This document shows positions 18,546 to 28,490 of a DNA stretch of 64,000 nucleotides, in pieces. The position numbers and the translations under genes are program-made. Source of the stretch: Microvirga zambiensis WSM3693 (GTDB taxonomy: Bacteria > Pseudomonadota > Alphaproteobacteria > Rhizobiales > Beijerinckiaceae); contig NZ_JAERQD010000017.1 of NCBI RefSeq assembly GCF_016735695.1, forward strand, positions 1 through 64,000, read 5' to 3'. Numbering within the stretch: position 1 is the first letter of the stretch; every line of letters begins with the position of its first letter. Under the pieces are notes generated by a model. That model was not told the origin of the DNA. It worked only from the letters and a program-made list of their open reading frames with translations, and did not search any database.

Positions 18546-20290
18546 CTCTTGTACGCCGTGCGTAGGCCACCCCAGTGGCGGCCGAAGATGCGGATGGGCG
18601 CATCCACCTCCTGCATCATCACGACCTTGCCGCCGCCCATGTCGCGGGCGTAGGCCTGGACGACGAAGGGGCGTGTGGAGCGAGCGGCGGTGATGCCGGC
18701 GCGGTCGTCGAAGATACGCTTGTTGCGGGCGTTCGCCGCGTTCCACACCGGATCGCCTGCGCGCTGCTGTTGGGCATAGATCCGGTTGTGAACCGGAATG
18801 TAGCCGTTGCGGTCGATGGCGAGGCAGAACGCCATGCTCGCATCCGACGCCAGCACCTTTTCGAGGATCGCCGGCAGGAGTCGCTCGAAGACGGTGAGAT
18901 AGGCCGTGCCGTATTGGACGGGATCCGTGCCCGGCAGCTTCCTGTAGTCGGTGTCGAAGACGGCATCGCGGGCGATCGCACCGTCGTCCACAGCGCGCTC
19001 GATCAGGCCCTCGACCTGCCGGGCTGTTTCCTGCGCCAGCAGAATGCGCGGCCTGTAGGCGGCCTCCACTTGGGCGATGAAGCCGTCGATCCGCGCTTGG
19101 GCCTCGCCGTCGAGACGGCCGAAGGCGCAATGAAGGCCCATCGCGCTGGCGGCAACGATCCGCACCGGGACCCGGCCCAGATTCTGAATGTCGAGATCGG
19201 CGGTGCCGCCTGCCGCGACCGTCAGGTCGACGGCCGGAGCCAGCAGCACGCCGCCGGTGCTGATATCGATCAGCCGCGAGGAGGCGCTCCGTCCTCCGAT
19301 CCGGATCGTGGCCGGGCGGTCGACAGGCAGGCGGTCGGCCTGACGGCGGTCGCCGAGCTCGCTCTGGCGCATGACCGTGACGAAGCGCTGTCCGAGCGCC
19401 TTTGCGAGGCCGTCCGCCGTTTTCGTGGCGCTGTCGGCCTGATGCGCGCGCTCGCTCGCGCCGAGGGAAATGGAATCCACGTCCCCGGCGCGTTCGCTGA
19501 CCTTGCCGGCGCTGCCGGAGGTGACGCTCGCCAGCCGCGACGTCTCCGCGATGGCGGTATTCTGCTCGCCGACCGAGTGGCGCACGCTGTCGAAGACCGG
19601 GCGCACGCTCTGGATCGCCTCGACCACCTCCGTCACCGCACCGGTCGATGCCTGGGCCGTCTCGCGCAGACGGTCGATCCGCTGACGGATGTCGTCGGCG
19701 GCCTTGCCGGTTTGGGTCGAAAGCATCTTCACTTCGCTTGCCACGACCGCGAAGCCGCGCCCGGCCGCACCTGCGCGCGCCGCCTCGATGGTGGCATTGA
19801 GGGCGAGCAGATTGGTCTGGCGCGCGACCGAGGAGATCGTGTCGACGATCCCGACGATCTCCGCCGTGGCGGCGGAAAGCTGCGCGATGAGATCGCTCGC
19901 CTTCTGCGCCGCCTGGATCGCGTTGTCGACGCGCTCGCCGGCGTGGTTCATGGCACGGCCGATCTCGGCCGAGGTTACCGCGAGTTCCTCGGTGGATGAG
20001 GCAAGCGAAAGGGTTTCGTGCGACGCCGTCCGGCCGGCTGAGGGCAGTTCTCCGGCGTGGGCGCGGATATCGGCGAGATCCTTTTCCACCGATGCCACAT
20101 CCGCGGCCGCAACCGCGATGGCCTGGGTGACGCCCAGGATCGCCTTCAGAACATCTGCCTCCAGGGCGTCCACCACCTCCGTATTGAGGCGGTCTTCGCG
20201 CGGGGCAGGGGGTGTCGATTCCTCCGGAACGAGGCGAATGTTCTCGTTTGCCTCGTCTTGTTGTGGAGCGCGCCGCAGAATACCGAACAT
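18542..20290 (-). CDS. Soluble methyl-accepting chemotaxis-type protein with a PilZ domain
   Basis: 582-residue signalling protein without membrane segments, so cytoplasmic. Residues 90-310 form the long helical signalling domain, with the tip sequence [20 protein letters not shown] and [15 protein letters not shown]. Residues about 310-390 look like a PilZ domain: R316-x3-R320 (DRRQADR) and DISTGG (342-347) fit the c-di-GMP-binding signature. Residues 400-582 ([39 protein letters not shown]) resemble the C-terminal sensor-like segment of other alphaproteobacterial receptors. It probably couples c-di-GMP or another cytoplasmic cue to a CheA kinase; no che genes are here. Divergent from the cyclase gene. 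Confidence 0.86.
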   Translation of the reverse strand: MFGILRRAPQQDEANENIRLVPEESTPPAPREDRLNTEVVDALEADVLKAILGVTQAIAVAAADVASVEKDLADIRAHAGELPSAGRTASHETLSLASSTEELAVTSAEIGRAMNHAGERVDNAIQAAQKASDLIAQLSAATAEIVGIVDTISSVARQTNLLALNATIEAARAGAAGRGFAVVASEVKMLSTQTGKAADDIRQRIDRLRETAQASTGAVTEVVEAIQSVRPVFDSVRHSVGEQNTAIAETSRLASVTSGSAGKVSERAGDVDSISLGASERAHQADSATKTADGLAKALGQRFVTVMRQSELGDRRQADRLPVDRPATIRIGGRSASSRLIDISTGGVLLAPAVDLTVAAGGTADLDIQNLGRVPVRIVAASAMGLHCAFGRLDGEAQARIDGFIAQVEAAYRPRILLAQETARQVEGLIERAVDDGAIARDAVFDTDYRKLPGTDPVQYGTAYLTVFERLLPAILEKVLASDASMAFCLAIDRNGYIPVHNRIYAQQQRAGDPVWNAANARNKRIFDDRAGITAARSTRPFVVQAYARDMGGGKVVMMQEVDAPIRIFGRHWGGLRTAYKS

Positions 20291-20445
20291 TGCCGGGCTC
20301 TCGTCCTTTATGTTGTTAACTCAACGTCACCTGAAAAGGTTAATGAAGGCGAAATACTTGGCTCGTTTCCGTCGAAGGTCGTAATCGGACAGCGAGACCT
20401 TTGCCGGCCGTCGTTTCGTGCAGGGATTTGTCCCGGAGCCAAATA

Positions 20446-20492
20446 TTCCCTAAAGTAATCTGTCCGTTCGACGTCGACATTAGGGAGCGTGG
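20446..20492 (+). promoter_or_regulatory. Leader inverted repeat masking the cyclase ribosome site
   Basis: TCCCTAA (20447-20453) is the exact complement of TTAGGGA (20480-20486). The flanking TGTC (20461-20464) and GACA (20476-20479) extend the pairing past a seven-base bulge. TTAGGGAG contains the Shine-Dalgarno of the cyclase gene (ATG at 20493). The mRNA could therefore hide its own ribosome site. The arrangement may equally be a DNA operator in the 202-base divergent region. Confidence 0.45.
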
Positions 20493-22265
20493 ATGAGCAG
20501 CCCTACCGATCAGACGACGCAAAGGCGTCTCGCAGCGGTCCTCGCCGCTGACGTGGTGGGCTATTCGGATCTGATGTCGAAGGACGAGGAGGGCACCCTG
20601 GCCCGGCTGAGGGACCTGCGCCGTCAGGTGATCGAGCCGGGCATCCAGGCTCATCGCGGCCGGCTTGTAAAAACCGTCGGCGACGGATTTCTCGTCGAGT
20701 TCGCGAGCCCGCTGTCGGCTATCCGCTGTGCGGTCGATCTGCAGGAGGCGGTTGCCGCCTCTTCGGACGGCGATGCCAAGCCGTTCCGGCTCCGCATCGG
20801 CATCAACCTCGGCGACATCATGATCGAGGAGGACGGCGACATCTTCGGCGATGGTGTGAACATCGCATCCCGCCTGGAACAGATGGCGTTGCCGGGCGGG
20901 ATCTGCCTGTCCGCCAAGGTCTATGAGGAAGTTCGCGACAAGCTTCGCCTCGCATTCGAGGACCTTGGCGAGCATCAGTTCAAGAACATCGGCCGACCGA
21001 TCCGGGTCTACTGCATCCTGCTGAGCACGGATGGCGCGCTCGCTCATGGCGAGCGGAAGCTCTCAGCTCCTGCGACCGAGGGGCCATCCATCGCGGTCCT
21101 GCCTTTCACGAACCTCAGCAAGGATCCGGAGCAGGAATACTTTGCCGACGGCATCGTCGAGGACATCATCTCGGCCCTGTCCCGGTTCAGGACCTTTCTC
21201 GTCATCGCCCGAAACACGACCTTCACTTACAAGGGACGGTCGGTGAACGTACCGCAGGTCGGCCGCGAACTCGGCGTGCGTTATGTGCTCGAAGGCAGCG
21301 TCCGGCGCTCCGGCGACAGGATTCGCATCACGGCGCAGCTGATCGATGCCGCGACGGGCATGCATCTGTGGGCCGAGCATTACGACGGCGTCGTCGCGGA
21401 CGTGTTCGATCTGCAGGATCAGATCACCGCTAGCGTGATCGGGTCGATTCAGCCCTCGATCAGAGCGGCTGAGATCGAGAGAGCAAGGCGCAAGCGCCCC
21501 GACAATCTTGATGCATACGATCTCGTCATGCGTGCGCTGCCCAATGTCTGGGCTCTCGAATACGATGCCAATCAGGAGGCGACGAGGCTGCTCGAGGAGG
21601 CTCTTCGTCTCGACCCGAACTATCCGCTCGCTCTGTCCCTCGCCGCATGGTGCCGCGGTCAAAGGATTGTCTATAACTGGTCTTCGAATGTTGCGGAGGA
21701 CAAGCGTGAAACGCTGCGCGAAGCGCAGGCTGCAGCGGTACTGGGCCACGATGATCCCTTCATCCTGACCGTCCTTGGAGCGGCTCTGACCATCACCCGT
21801 GAATATCAGCGGGCTGCAGCGATGCTCGATCGGGCGCTGTCGCTTGATCCGAACTCGGCCTGGGCATGGAACCGCAGCGGATGGCTGCGCGACTATACGG
21901 ACGAGCCCGAGATCGCCATCGAACATTTCGAACGCTCGCTGCGCCTAAGCCCCTTCGATCCCATGGCCTTCAACTGCGAACTCGGCATCGGCGGCGCCCA
22001 CTTCGTCGCGAAGCGCTACGAAGCGGCGGCACACTGGATGGCAAAGGGTTTGGTGTCGAAGCCGTCGGCGACTTGGATCCACCGGACCCTGGCGCCGTCC
22101 TATGCCCTGGCGGGAGAACTCGACAAAGCGCGGGGCAGTGTCGGCGAACTGCTCAAGGATTATCCCGAGATCAGGATCTCGCACATCCTGCAGGCCCTGG
22201 CCTTCAGCAAAGAAGTCCTGGACCGCTTCGCGGACGGCCTGCGTCAGGCGGGGCTGCCGGAATGA
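20493..22265 (+). CDS. Class III adenylate/guanylate cyclase with TolB-like and TPR regions
   Basis: 590-residue cytoplasmic nucleotide cyclase. Residues 10-175 are a class III catalytic domain: metal-binding D20 (LAADVVGYSDLM) and D64 (KTVGDGFLVEF), and the transition-state pair N123/R127 (GDGVNIASRLE). Residues about 195-320 (SIAVLPFTNLSKDPEQEYFA) resemble the N-terminal TolB-like segment found in many rhizobial cyclases. The C-terminal 240 residues carry TPR-like helices (AAMLDRALSLDPNSAWAWNR). It likely makes cAMP in response to a protein-protein input. The ATG follows GGGAG. It is divergent from the PilZ chemoreceptor, hinting at linked second messengers. Confidence 0.9.
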   Translation: MSSPTDQTTQRRLAAVLAADVVGYSDLMSKDEEGTLARLRDLRRQVIEPGIQAHRGRLVKTVGDGFLVEFASPLSAIRCAVDLQEAVAASSDGDAKPFRLRIGINLGDIMIEEDGDIFGDGVNIASRLEQMALPGGICLSAKVYEEVRDKLRLAFEDLGEHQFKNIGRPIRVYCILLSTDGALAHGERKLSAPATEGPSIAVLPFTNLSKDPEQEYFADGIVEDIISALSRFRTFLVIARNTTFTYKGRSVNVPQVGRELGVRYVLEGSVRRSGDRIRITAQLIDAATGMHLWAEHYDGVVADVFDLQDQITASVIGSIQPSIRAAEIERARRKRPDNLDAYDLVMRALPNVWALEYDANQEATRLLEEALRLDPNYPLALSLAAWCRGQRIVYNWSSNVAEDKRETLREAQAAAVLGHDDPFILTVLGAALTITREYQRAAAMLDRALSLDPNSAWAWNRSGWLRDYTDEPEIAIEHFERSLRLSPFDPMAFNCELGIGGAHFVAKRYEAAAHWMAKGLVSKPSATWIHRTLAPSYALAGELDKARGSVGELLKDYPEIRISHILQALAFSKEVLDRFADGLRQAGLPE

Positions 22266-22269
22266 AAAA

Positions 22270-22296
22270 GACCGGGAGGATTTTCTCCTCCCGGTC
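22270..22296. terminator. Intrinsic terminator, hairpin shared by convergent genes
   Basis: GACCGGGAGGA (22270-22280) and TCCTCCCGGTC (22286-22296) form a perfect 11-bp stem around TTTTC. On the minus strand it is followed by TTTTT, a strong terminator for the OmpA-domain gene. It also sits five bases after the cyclase stop, so it can serve the plus strand. Confidence 0.88.
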
Positions 22297-22304
22297 CTTC
22301 GACC

Positions 22305-24095
22305 CTACTGCTGGTTCTGTCCCTGAAGCAGCGGCGTGATCCGGCGCATGGCGACGCGGCGGTTCTGCCGCTCCGGCGTCTGCGTGTTCACCTTCAGGTA
22401 TTGCTCGCCGTAGCCCTGCGTCGTCAGATTTTCGGCAGGGATCTGGAAGCGTTCCGAGAGGATCGTCGCAACCGTCTCCGCTCGCCGATCGGAGAGGGTG
22501 AGATTGTCCTCATCCGAACCGACGGCGTCGGTGTGGCCTTCGATCAGGAAGATCTCGTTCGGATTTCGCGACAAGGCGGAGCGGATGGCCTGGGCGATGC
22601 CCGTCAGCGCACCGGCCTGATCTCCCGCCAGCTCCCACGAACCGAACTCGAAGGTGACGGTGTCGACGTCCACCCGGCGCATGCGCTCGCGCAGCGGCTG
22701 GCTGCGGCGAACCTCGTCGAGCGTATAGGAGCGCTCGATGCGGTCGACGGGCGGAGCGGTGAAGGCTTCCACGAGATCCTCCTGCGAGGCGTCCTCCACA
22801 TCCACGATGTATTCCTCACGCGGAATCCGCACGACCGGCGGCGGCAGGCGGACCACATCCTCCTGGACATAGCCGTAGCCCGGACGGCGATCGATGCCGC
22901 CGCGACGGTTCTCGATCAGCACGACCTCCTGACCGGCCGCCTCACGCCGCACCCGCCGGATGAGATTGCCGTCCGAATCCCGCACGGTCACGATCTCGGA
23001 TCCATCCGGGCGGCGCACGACGGTGTATTCCTCATCAGCGCCGCGGCGCTCGACGCGCACGTCGGCATCGCGATACGTGCGGCGGAACCGCTCGGTCTCG
23101 TCATGGCGGATGATGACCTGATTGCCCTCTCGGATGATCGTGCGGTTGCCCGGCTCCTCGATGATGACGCGGTTGCCTTCGCGGCGCTCGCGACGATCGC
23201 GACGCAGGTCGTCGATACGCACCTGCGAGGGGTCGAGAGGTGCGGCGCGGCCCGGAAAAGCCTGCTGCGGCGGACGTTGCCCGGGCGCCTGCTGGAAGGG
23301 AGCAGAGGGTGCCGGAGGCGTCGGCTGGGCACGGCTCGCAGGAGGCGCCGCGGCCGGAGGCGGGGCAGGCGGCGTAACAGGCTGCACCTGGACCGGGCGC
23401 TGGCCGCGGGTCCTGTCCGGGTTCTCCGTATTGTCCGAGCGGCCCGGTCGCTCGCGCTCGGCGGGAGCCTGTTGCTGGATTGGCGCCGGGGGAGCCGCGG
23501 GCTGAGCGGCCGGCGGAGGTGCGGCAGGGCGTCCCGGTGTGGCCGGAGCCTGGGGCCGCGGGCGTTCCGCGGGCGGCCGCTCGCGTTCCTGTGTGGCCGG
23601 ACGTTGCGGTCGCGCCGGCGTCTCCGCCGGGGGCTGAGCCCGCTCGGCAGGGGCTGGAGGCGTGGGTCGGGCCGGGTTCGCGGGAGCGGTGCTGGCCGGC
23701 GGTGCAGGCCGCTCGGCTGGCGGTGCGGGCCGCTCGGCCGGCGGGCCCTGCTCGCGGCGCGGACGCCCGGGGCCGTCATCCGGACCCGGCCCACCCGGGC
23801 CTGCTCCTCGCGGTGGACGCGGGCCGCGCTCCTCGGAGGCGCCAGGGCCTCTCTGATCCTGGCCGCCCTGATCCTGTCCGCCCTGGCGGCGCTCACCGCC
23901 TGGACGGCCGCCACGCTCGCCATCCTGCCCCTGCCGTCGCTGGCGGGCGCCGGGCGGCAATTCCTCGTCGGTTGCCGGCCCGGCCTGGGCCAGGACGAGC
24001 GGCGTTTCGGAGGCGGATGGGAGGGCGGAGACGTGCACCGGCAGCAGCATCAGGGGAATAGCGGCACTCGCAAGAAACAGACTGGAAAGCTTCAT
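22305..24095 (-). CDS. OmpA-domain outer-membrane/peptidoglycan-binding protein, Pro-rich
   Basis: Exported protein of 596 residues. A signal peptide (MKLSSLFLASAAIPLMLLPV...VSA) is clear. Residues about 35-300 are low complexity, rich in Pro, Gly, Arg, Gln and Ala (many AERPAPP-like units). Residues about 300-350 hold short repeats NRVIIEEPGNRTIIREGNQV. The last 120 residues are an OmpA/MotB peptidoglycan-binding domain (FLIEGHTDAVGSDEDNLTLS, LTTQGYGEQYLKVNTQTPE). The start at 24093-24095 has a good GAGG site; an upstream ATG at 24137 would put 14 residues before the signal. Probably tethers the envelope; exact role unknown. Confidence 0.88.
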   Translation of the reverse strand: MKLSSLFLASAAIPLMLLPVHVSALPSASETPLVLAQAGPATDEELPPGARQRRQGQDGERGGRPGGERRQGGQDQGGQDQRGPGASEERGPRPPRGAGPGGPGPDDGPGRPRREQGPPAERPAPPAERPAPPASTAPANPARPTPPAPAERAQPPAETPARPQRPATQERERPPAERPRPQAPATPGRPAAPPPAAQPAAPPAPIQQQAPAERERPGRSDNTENPDRTRGQRPVQVQPVTPPAPPPAAAPPASRAQPTPPAPSAPFQQAPGQRPPQQAFPGRAAPLDPSQVRIDDLRRDRRERREGNRVIIEEPGNRTIIREGNQVIIRHDETERFRRTYRDADVRVERRGADEEYTVVRRPDGSEIVTVRDSDGNLIRRVRREAAGQEVVLIENRRGGIDRRPGYGYVQEDVVRLPPPVVRIPREEYIVDVEDASQEDLVEAFTAPPVDRIERSYTLDEVRRSQPLRERMRRVDVDTVTFEFGSWELAGDQAGALTGIAQAIRSALSRNPNEIFLIEGHTDAVGSDEDNLTLSDRRAETVATILSERFQIPAENLTTQGYGEQYLKVNTQTPERQNRRVAMRRITPLLQGQNQQ

Positions 24096-24294
24096 GATCC
24101 TCAATTCATCAAGTGGCAGATTGAAGGTGATCGACAATGACAGGGGGTAGGGTTTGTTCCGCCGAAAGCGGGATTCTGCTTTTGAAACAGAATTTTAGAA
24201 GTTCGCGGATATCGTTGAAAAACATGGATGAATGTCGCCTGAATGCTTACATCAGGAGTCCAGGAAACACACTTGCCGAAGGCACCCGACACGG

Positions 24295-25026
24295 ATGCAA
24301 TGGACTGATGAAGGCGTCGTTCTCGGCGTCCGCAAACACGGGGAAACCAGCATCATCCTCGAGCTGATGACGCGCGCCCACGGGCGTCATATGGGGCTCG
24401 TCCATGGCGGCCGCTCGAAAACCCTGCAGGCGGTCCTCCAGCCCGGCAATACGGTCCAGGCAACCTGGCGGGCGCGGCTCGACGAGCATCTCGGCACCTA
24501 TCACGTCGAGGGCCTGAACTTGAGGGCGGCGCGCCTCATGGGCTCGTCGATGGCGCTCTACGGTCTGGCGACGCTCGCCCATCTCATGCGCTACTTTCCC
24601 GAGCGCGACCCGCATTTCGCCCTCTTCGAGACCCTGACCGTCCTCGTGGACCACCTGGACGATCCCGACCTCGCTCCGGCGCTGTTCGTGCGCTTCGAGC
24701 TCGCCATGCTGACCGAGCTCGGCTTCGGCCTCGACCTCACGAGCTGCGCCGCCACCGGCAGCGAGCGGGATCTTACCTACGTATCCCCGAGGAGCGGCAG
24801 GGCCGTTTCGGCAGCGGCCGGGGAGCCCTACAAGGACCGCCTGCTCAAGCTTCCCGGCTTCCTGATCGGCCAGAGCCGGTCGAACCGGCCCGGCGAGGAG
24901 GAGATCCGGGCCGGATTTGCGCTGACGGATTTCTTCCTGCATCAGAACGTCTTCGACCCGCAGGGCCAGCGGGCGCCGGAGGAGCGAGCGCGTTTCGTCG
25001 CACTGGCCACCGCTGGGGACGAATGA
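24295..25026 (+). CDS. recO: DNA repair protein RecO
   Basis: Recombination mediator that helps load RecA on single-stranded DNA; 243 residues. The start MQWTDEGVVLGVRKHGETS matches RecO OB-fold N-termini. A middle helical region and the ending HQNVFDPQGQRAPEERARFV agree with the alphaproteobacterial family. The ATG at 24295 was chosen over an in-frame upstream reading (from 24232) that lacks homology-like content. It stands before parC, a common neighbour order in this group, 81 bases upstream. Confidence 0.92.
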   Translation: MQWTDEGVVLGVRKHGETSIILELMTRAHGRHMGLVHGGRSKTLQAVLQPGNTVQATWRARLDEHLGTYHVEGLNLRAARLMGSSMALYGLATLAHLMRYFPERDPHFALFETLTVLVDHLDDPDLAPALFVRFELAMLTELGFGLDLTSCAATGSERDLTYVSPRSGRAVSAAAGEPYKDRLLKLPGFLIGQSRSNRPGEEEIRAGFALTDFFLHQNVFDPQGQRAPEERARFVALATAGDE

Positions 25027-25076
25027 TGTTTGTTTCTGTTATGTTCTCATTTCAGATGATAAGAAGCGATTCGCTG

Positions 25077-25106
25077 TTGAGGATTTCGAGATTGAGGATT
25101 TCGAGC
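25077..25106 (+). repeat. 15-base tandem duplication covering the parC ribosome site
   Basis: TTGAGGATTTCGAGA (25077-25091) is followed at once by TTGAGGATTTCGAGC (25092-25106), differing only at the last base. Each copy carries a GAGG Shine-Dalgarno-like core. Only the second is correctly spaced from the parC ATG at 25108. Confidence 0.8.
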
Positions 25107-25107
25107 C

Positions 25108-27354
25108 ATGGGTAAGCCGGTCAATCCGCCGTCAGGGGGCGAGATCGAGAACATCAATCTCAAGGACGCCCTGGAGGAGCGCTATCTCGCTTACGCGCTC
25201 TCCACCATCATGCACCGGGCGCTGCCCGATGCGCGCGACGGCCTGAAGCCGGTCCACCGCCGCATCCTGCACGCCATGCGCCTGCTGCGCCTCGATCCGC
25301 GCTCGGCGCCGAAGAAATGCGCCCGCATCGTCGGCGACGTGATGGGTCAGTTCCACCCGCATGGCGACCAGTCGATCTACGACGCCCTCGTGCGCATGGC
25401 GCAGGATTTCGCCCAGCGCTATCCGCTCGCGGACGGGCAGGGCAATTTCGGCAATATCGACGGCGATAACGCCGCGGCCATGCGCTACACCGAGGCGAAG
25501 CTGACGGAAGTGGCGCGCCTCCTGCTCGAGGGAATCGACGAGGATTCCGTCGATTTCCGCGAGACCTACGACCAGACCAACGAGGAGCCGGTGGTGCTCC
25601 CCGCCGCCTTCCCGAACCTGCTCGCCAACGGCTCGCAGGGCATCGCGGTCGGCATGGCGACCTCGATCCCGCCGCACAACGCCGCCGAACTCTGCGACGC
25701 GGCGCTGCATCTCATTTCGAAGCCGAATGCGACCTCCGAGCAGCTGATGCAGTTCGTGCCGGGCCCGGACCTGCCGACCGGCGGCATCATCGTCGACACG
25801 CCCTCCGCCATGGCCGAGACCTACCGCACCGGCCGCGGCTCGTTCCGTGTGCGCGCCCGCTGGGCGAAGGAAGATCTCGGCCGCGGCAACTGGCACATCG
25901 TCGTTACCGAGATTCCCTATTCGGTGCCGAAGTCGCGCCTGATCGAGAAGATCGCGGAGCTGCTGCAGGAGAAGAAGCTGCCGCTGCTCGCCGACGTGCG
26001 CGATGAATCCGCCGAGGACATCCGCGTCGTGCTCGAGCCGCGTGCGAAAACGGTCGATCCGATCATCCTGATGGAATCGCTCTTCAAGCTCACCGAGCTC
26101 GAGAGCCGCATTCCGATGAACGTGAACGTGCTCGCCGGCGGCAAAGTGCCGAAGGTCTTGAGCCTCGCCGAGTGCCTGCGCGAATGGCTCGACCATCGCC
26201 GCGAGGTGCTGATCCGCCGCTCCGGCTTCCGCCTCGCCGCCATCGACCGGCGCCTGGAGATTTTGGGCGGCTTGCTCATCGTCTATCTCGACCTCGACCG
26301 GGTGATCAAGATCATCCGCGAGGAGGACGAGCCGAAGCAGGAGCTGATGCGCTTCTTCAAGCTCACCGAAATCCAGGCCAACGCCATCCTCGACACGCGC
26401 CTGCGCTCCCTGCGCAAGCTCGAGGAGATGGAACTCAAGCGCGAGCAGAAGGACCTGCAGAACGAGAAGGCGAAGATCGAGGAGCTTCTGGGCTCCGAGA
26501 AGGTGCAGTGGAAGACGATCTCCGCCGAGATCAAGGAGGTCCGCAAGACTTTTGGACCGGACACGCCTCTCGGCCGCCGCCGCACCACCTTCGCCGAGGC
26601 GCCGGACACCTCCGACATCGATTTTGCGGAAGCCATGATCGAGCGCGAGCCGATCACGGTGATCGTGTCCGAAAAGGGCTGGATCCGCGCCATGAAGGGC
26701 CATCAGGCCGATCTCTCCGGCGTGCAGTTCAAGGGCGACGATGCGCTGAAAACCGCCTTCTTCGCCGAGACCACGTCGAAGATCGTCGTGGTGGCGGATA
26801 ACGGCCGCTTCTTCACCCTCGATGCTTCCAAATTGCCCGGCGGGCGCGGCTTCGGCGATCCGATCCGCCTCATGGTCGATCTGGAGGAGGGCGCCGATTT
26901 CGTCGCCGCCTTCCCGTACCGGGCCGGCTCGAAGCTTCTGGTGGTCGCCACCGACGGACGCGGCTTCGTGGTGCCGGCGGACGATACGACCGCCAACACC
27001 CGCAAGGGCAAGCAGATCCTCAACTTGGATGCACCCGCCAAGATGGTGGTCTGCGCGGAGGCCGAGGGCGATCACATCGCGATCATCGGCGAGAACCGCA
27101 AGCTCCTGATCTTCCCGTCGAAGCAGGTGCCGGAAATGACCCGCGGCAAGGGCGTGCGCCTCCAGCGCTACAAGGACGGCGGCGTCTCCGACGCCAAGGT
27201 CTTCAAGCTCAAGGAGGGCCTGACCTGGAAGGACACCTCGGGCCGCACCTGGACGGTGGCCAAGGAGGACCTCCGCGACTGGATGGGCGACCGGACCGAG
27301 GCGGGCCGCCTGCCGCCGAAGGGTTTTCCGAAGTCGAACAAGTTCGGGGAGTGA
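25108..27354 (+). CDS. parC: DNA topoisomerase IV subunit A
   Basis: ParC subunit of topoisomerase IV, which with ParE decatenates daughter chromosomes; 748 residues. Catalytic Tyr127 sits in [11 protein letters not shown]. The quinolone-region motif [16 protein letters not shown] is present, with Asp rather than Ser after GD-type context ([10 protein letters not shown]). The C-terminal beta-pinwheel follows from about residue 500. A GyrA assignment is less likely because the length and C-terminal pattern fit ParC and no GyrA-box is seen. ATG after a duplicated GAGG site. Confidence 0.95.
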   Translation: MGKPVNPPSGGEIENINLKDALEERYLAYALSTIMHRALPDARDGLKPVHRRILHAMRLLRLDPRSAPKKCARIVGDVMGQFHPHGDQSIYDALVRMAQDFAQRYPLADGQGNFGNIDGDNAAAMRYTEAKLTEVARLLLEGIDEDSVDFRETYDQTNEEPVVLPAAFPNLLANGSQGIAVGMATSIPPHNAAELCDAALHLISKPNATSEQLMQFVPGPDLPTGGIIVDTPSAMAETYRTGRGSFRVRARWAKEDLGRGNWHIVVTEIPYSVPKSRLIEKIAELLQEKKLPLLADVRDESAEDIRVVLEPRAKTVDPIILMESLFKLTELESRIPMNVNVLAGGKVPKVLSLAECLREWLDHRREVLIRRSGFRLAAIDRRLEILGGLLIVYLDLDRVIKIIREEDEPKQELMRFFKLTEIQANAILDTRLRSLRKLEEMELKREQKDLQNEKAKIEELLGSEKVQWKTISAEIKEVRKTFGPDTPLGRRRTTFAEAPDTSDIDFAEAMIEREPITVIVSEKGWIRAMKGHQADLSGVQFKGDDALKTAFFAETTSKIVVVADNGRFFTLDASKLPGGRGFGDPIRLMVDLEEGADFVAAFPYRAGSKLLVVATDGRGFVVPADDTTANTRKGKQILNLDAPAKMVVCAEAEGDHIAIIGENRKLLIFPSKQVPEMTRGKGVRLQRYKDGGVSDAKVFKLKEGLTWKDTSGRTWTVAKEDLRDWMGDRTEAGRLPPKGFPKSNKFGE

Positions 27355-27373
27355 GGATCAATCCTCTTTTCCC

Positions 27374-27572
27374 ACGTCCTGGCCGGGCTTGTCCCGGCCA
27401 TCCACGTTTTAAGAAACACTGCCCTCGTCCTGACGAGGTCGCGGAGCGACCGTCTCGAAGGAGCCTCCAGAGAACACCGAACCCTCCTTCGAGACGCCGC
27501 TTTCAGCGGCTCCTCAGGATGAGGTGAATGTGTATTGAAAGCGAGATCACCGGCACGAGGCCGGTGATGACA
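27374..27572. repeat. Repeat cluster after parC (families A and B)
   Basis: A family A arm pair, GGCCGGGCTTGTCCCGGCC, sits near 27379-27397. A family B element (about 27422-27524) follows, from CCCTCGTCCTGACGAGG to CTCCTCAGGATGAGG with inner CGTCTCGAAGGA and TCGAGACG arms. A last arm pair is ATCACCGGC and GCCGGTGAT (27545-27568). They fill the 246 bases between the convergent parC and bpt and may form RNA structure that ends transcription. Confidence 0.8.
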
Positions 27573-27600
27573 TGTTGAGAGTCGGGCTGCCGTAGCGCGT

Positions 27601-28347
27601 TCACTCCGCCCGCACCCAGCCATGCGCGAGAAGCCGCTCCTGCGGCTTGAAGCGGGCCTTGTAGGCCATCTTCTTGGAGCCCTCGACCCAGTAGCCGAGA
27701 TAGAGGTAGGGCAGGCCCATCGCCTTGGCGCGGCGGATGTGGTCGAGGATCATGAAGGTGCCGAGGCTGCGGGCCTGCTGGTCCGGCTCGTAGAACGAAT
27801 AGACCATGGACAGGCCGTCGCTCATTTCGTCGGTGAGGCAGACGGCGATGAGATCGCCCGAGCCCCTGCCGGTGATGCCGCTGTCGATGCCGCGCCGGCG
27901 GTATTCGATCAGCCTCGTGTCCACATGGCTGTCCTCGACCATCATGGAATAATCGAGCACCGACATGTCGGCCATGCCGCCGTCGGCATGGCGCAGATCG
28001 ACATAGCGTCGGAACAGGGAATATTGCTCCGAGCTCGGCCTGTTCGGCAGCGCCTGGCCGATCAGGTCGGCATTGTCCTTGAGAACCCGCTTCAGATTGC
28101 CCGAAGGTTCGAACTCGTCGACGAGGACCCGCACCGAGACGCAGGCCCGGCAGGTGTCACAGGCCGGCCGGTAGGCGATGGTCTGCGACCGGCGGAAGCC
28201 TCCCTGCGTGAGGATCTCGTTCAGCTCCCGCCCGCGCCGTCCGACGATATGCGTAAACACCTTGCGCTCCTCCTTGCCCGGCAGATAGGGGCACGCGGAC
28301 GGGGAGGTGAGGTAGAATTGCGGGGCGTCGCGGGGCTGGCTCGTCAA
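27601..28347 (-). CDS. bpt: Aspartate/glutamate leucyltransferase (Bpt), N-end rule
   Basis: Cytoplasmic transferase that attaches leucine from Leu-tRNA to proteins with N-terminal Asp or Glu, marking them for ClpAP degradation; 248 residues. Conserved motifs are [17 protein letters not shown] near the N-terminus, the Cys-rich [13 protein letters not shown], and the C-terminal [19 protein letters not shown]. The start is TTG at 28345-28347, supported by homology of the following [13 protein letters not shown] pattern and a GAGG about ten bases ahead. Gene annotated in older records as arginyltransferase. It lies after the RDD gene, with a 158-base palindromic element between. Confidence 0.93.
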   Translation of the reverse strand: MTSQPRDAPQFYLTSPSACPYLPGKEERKVFTHIVGRRGRELNEILTQGGFRRSQTIAYRPACDTCRACVSVRVLVDEFEPSGNLKRVLKDNADLIGQALPNRPSSEQYSLFRRYVDLRHADGGMADMSVLDYSMMVEDSHVDTRLIEYRRRGIDSGITGRGSGDLIAVCLTDEMSDGLSMVYSFYEPDQQARSLGTFMILDHIRRAKAMGLPYLYLGYWVEGSKKMAYKARFKPQERLLAHGWVRAE

Positions 28348-28490
28348 TCGGGAAAGCCTCGTGGAGAAACCTTGAGCGCTTCGTCAACGCTCGAAGGATA
28401 ACATTGGTGTCCGTGGCGTCCAGGAAAAGAAGGGGGAATGTCACAGGGGTTTGTGTGCGAGGGATTGGCTGGAAAATGAACCGCGTGTTT

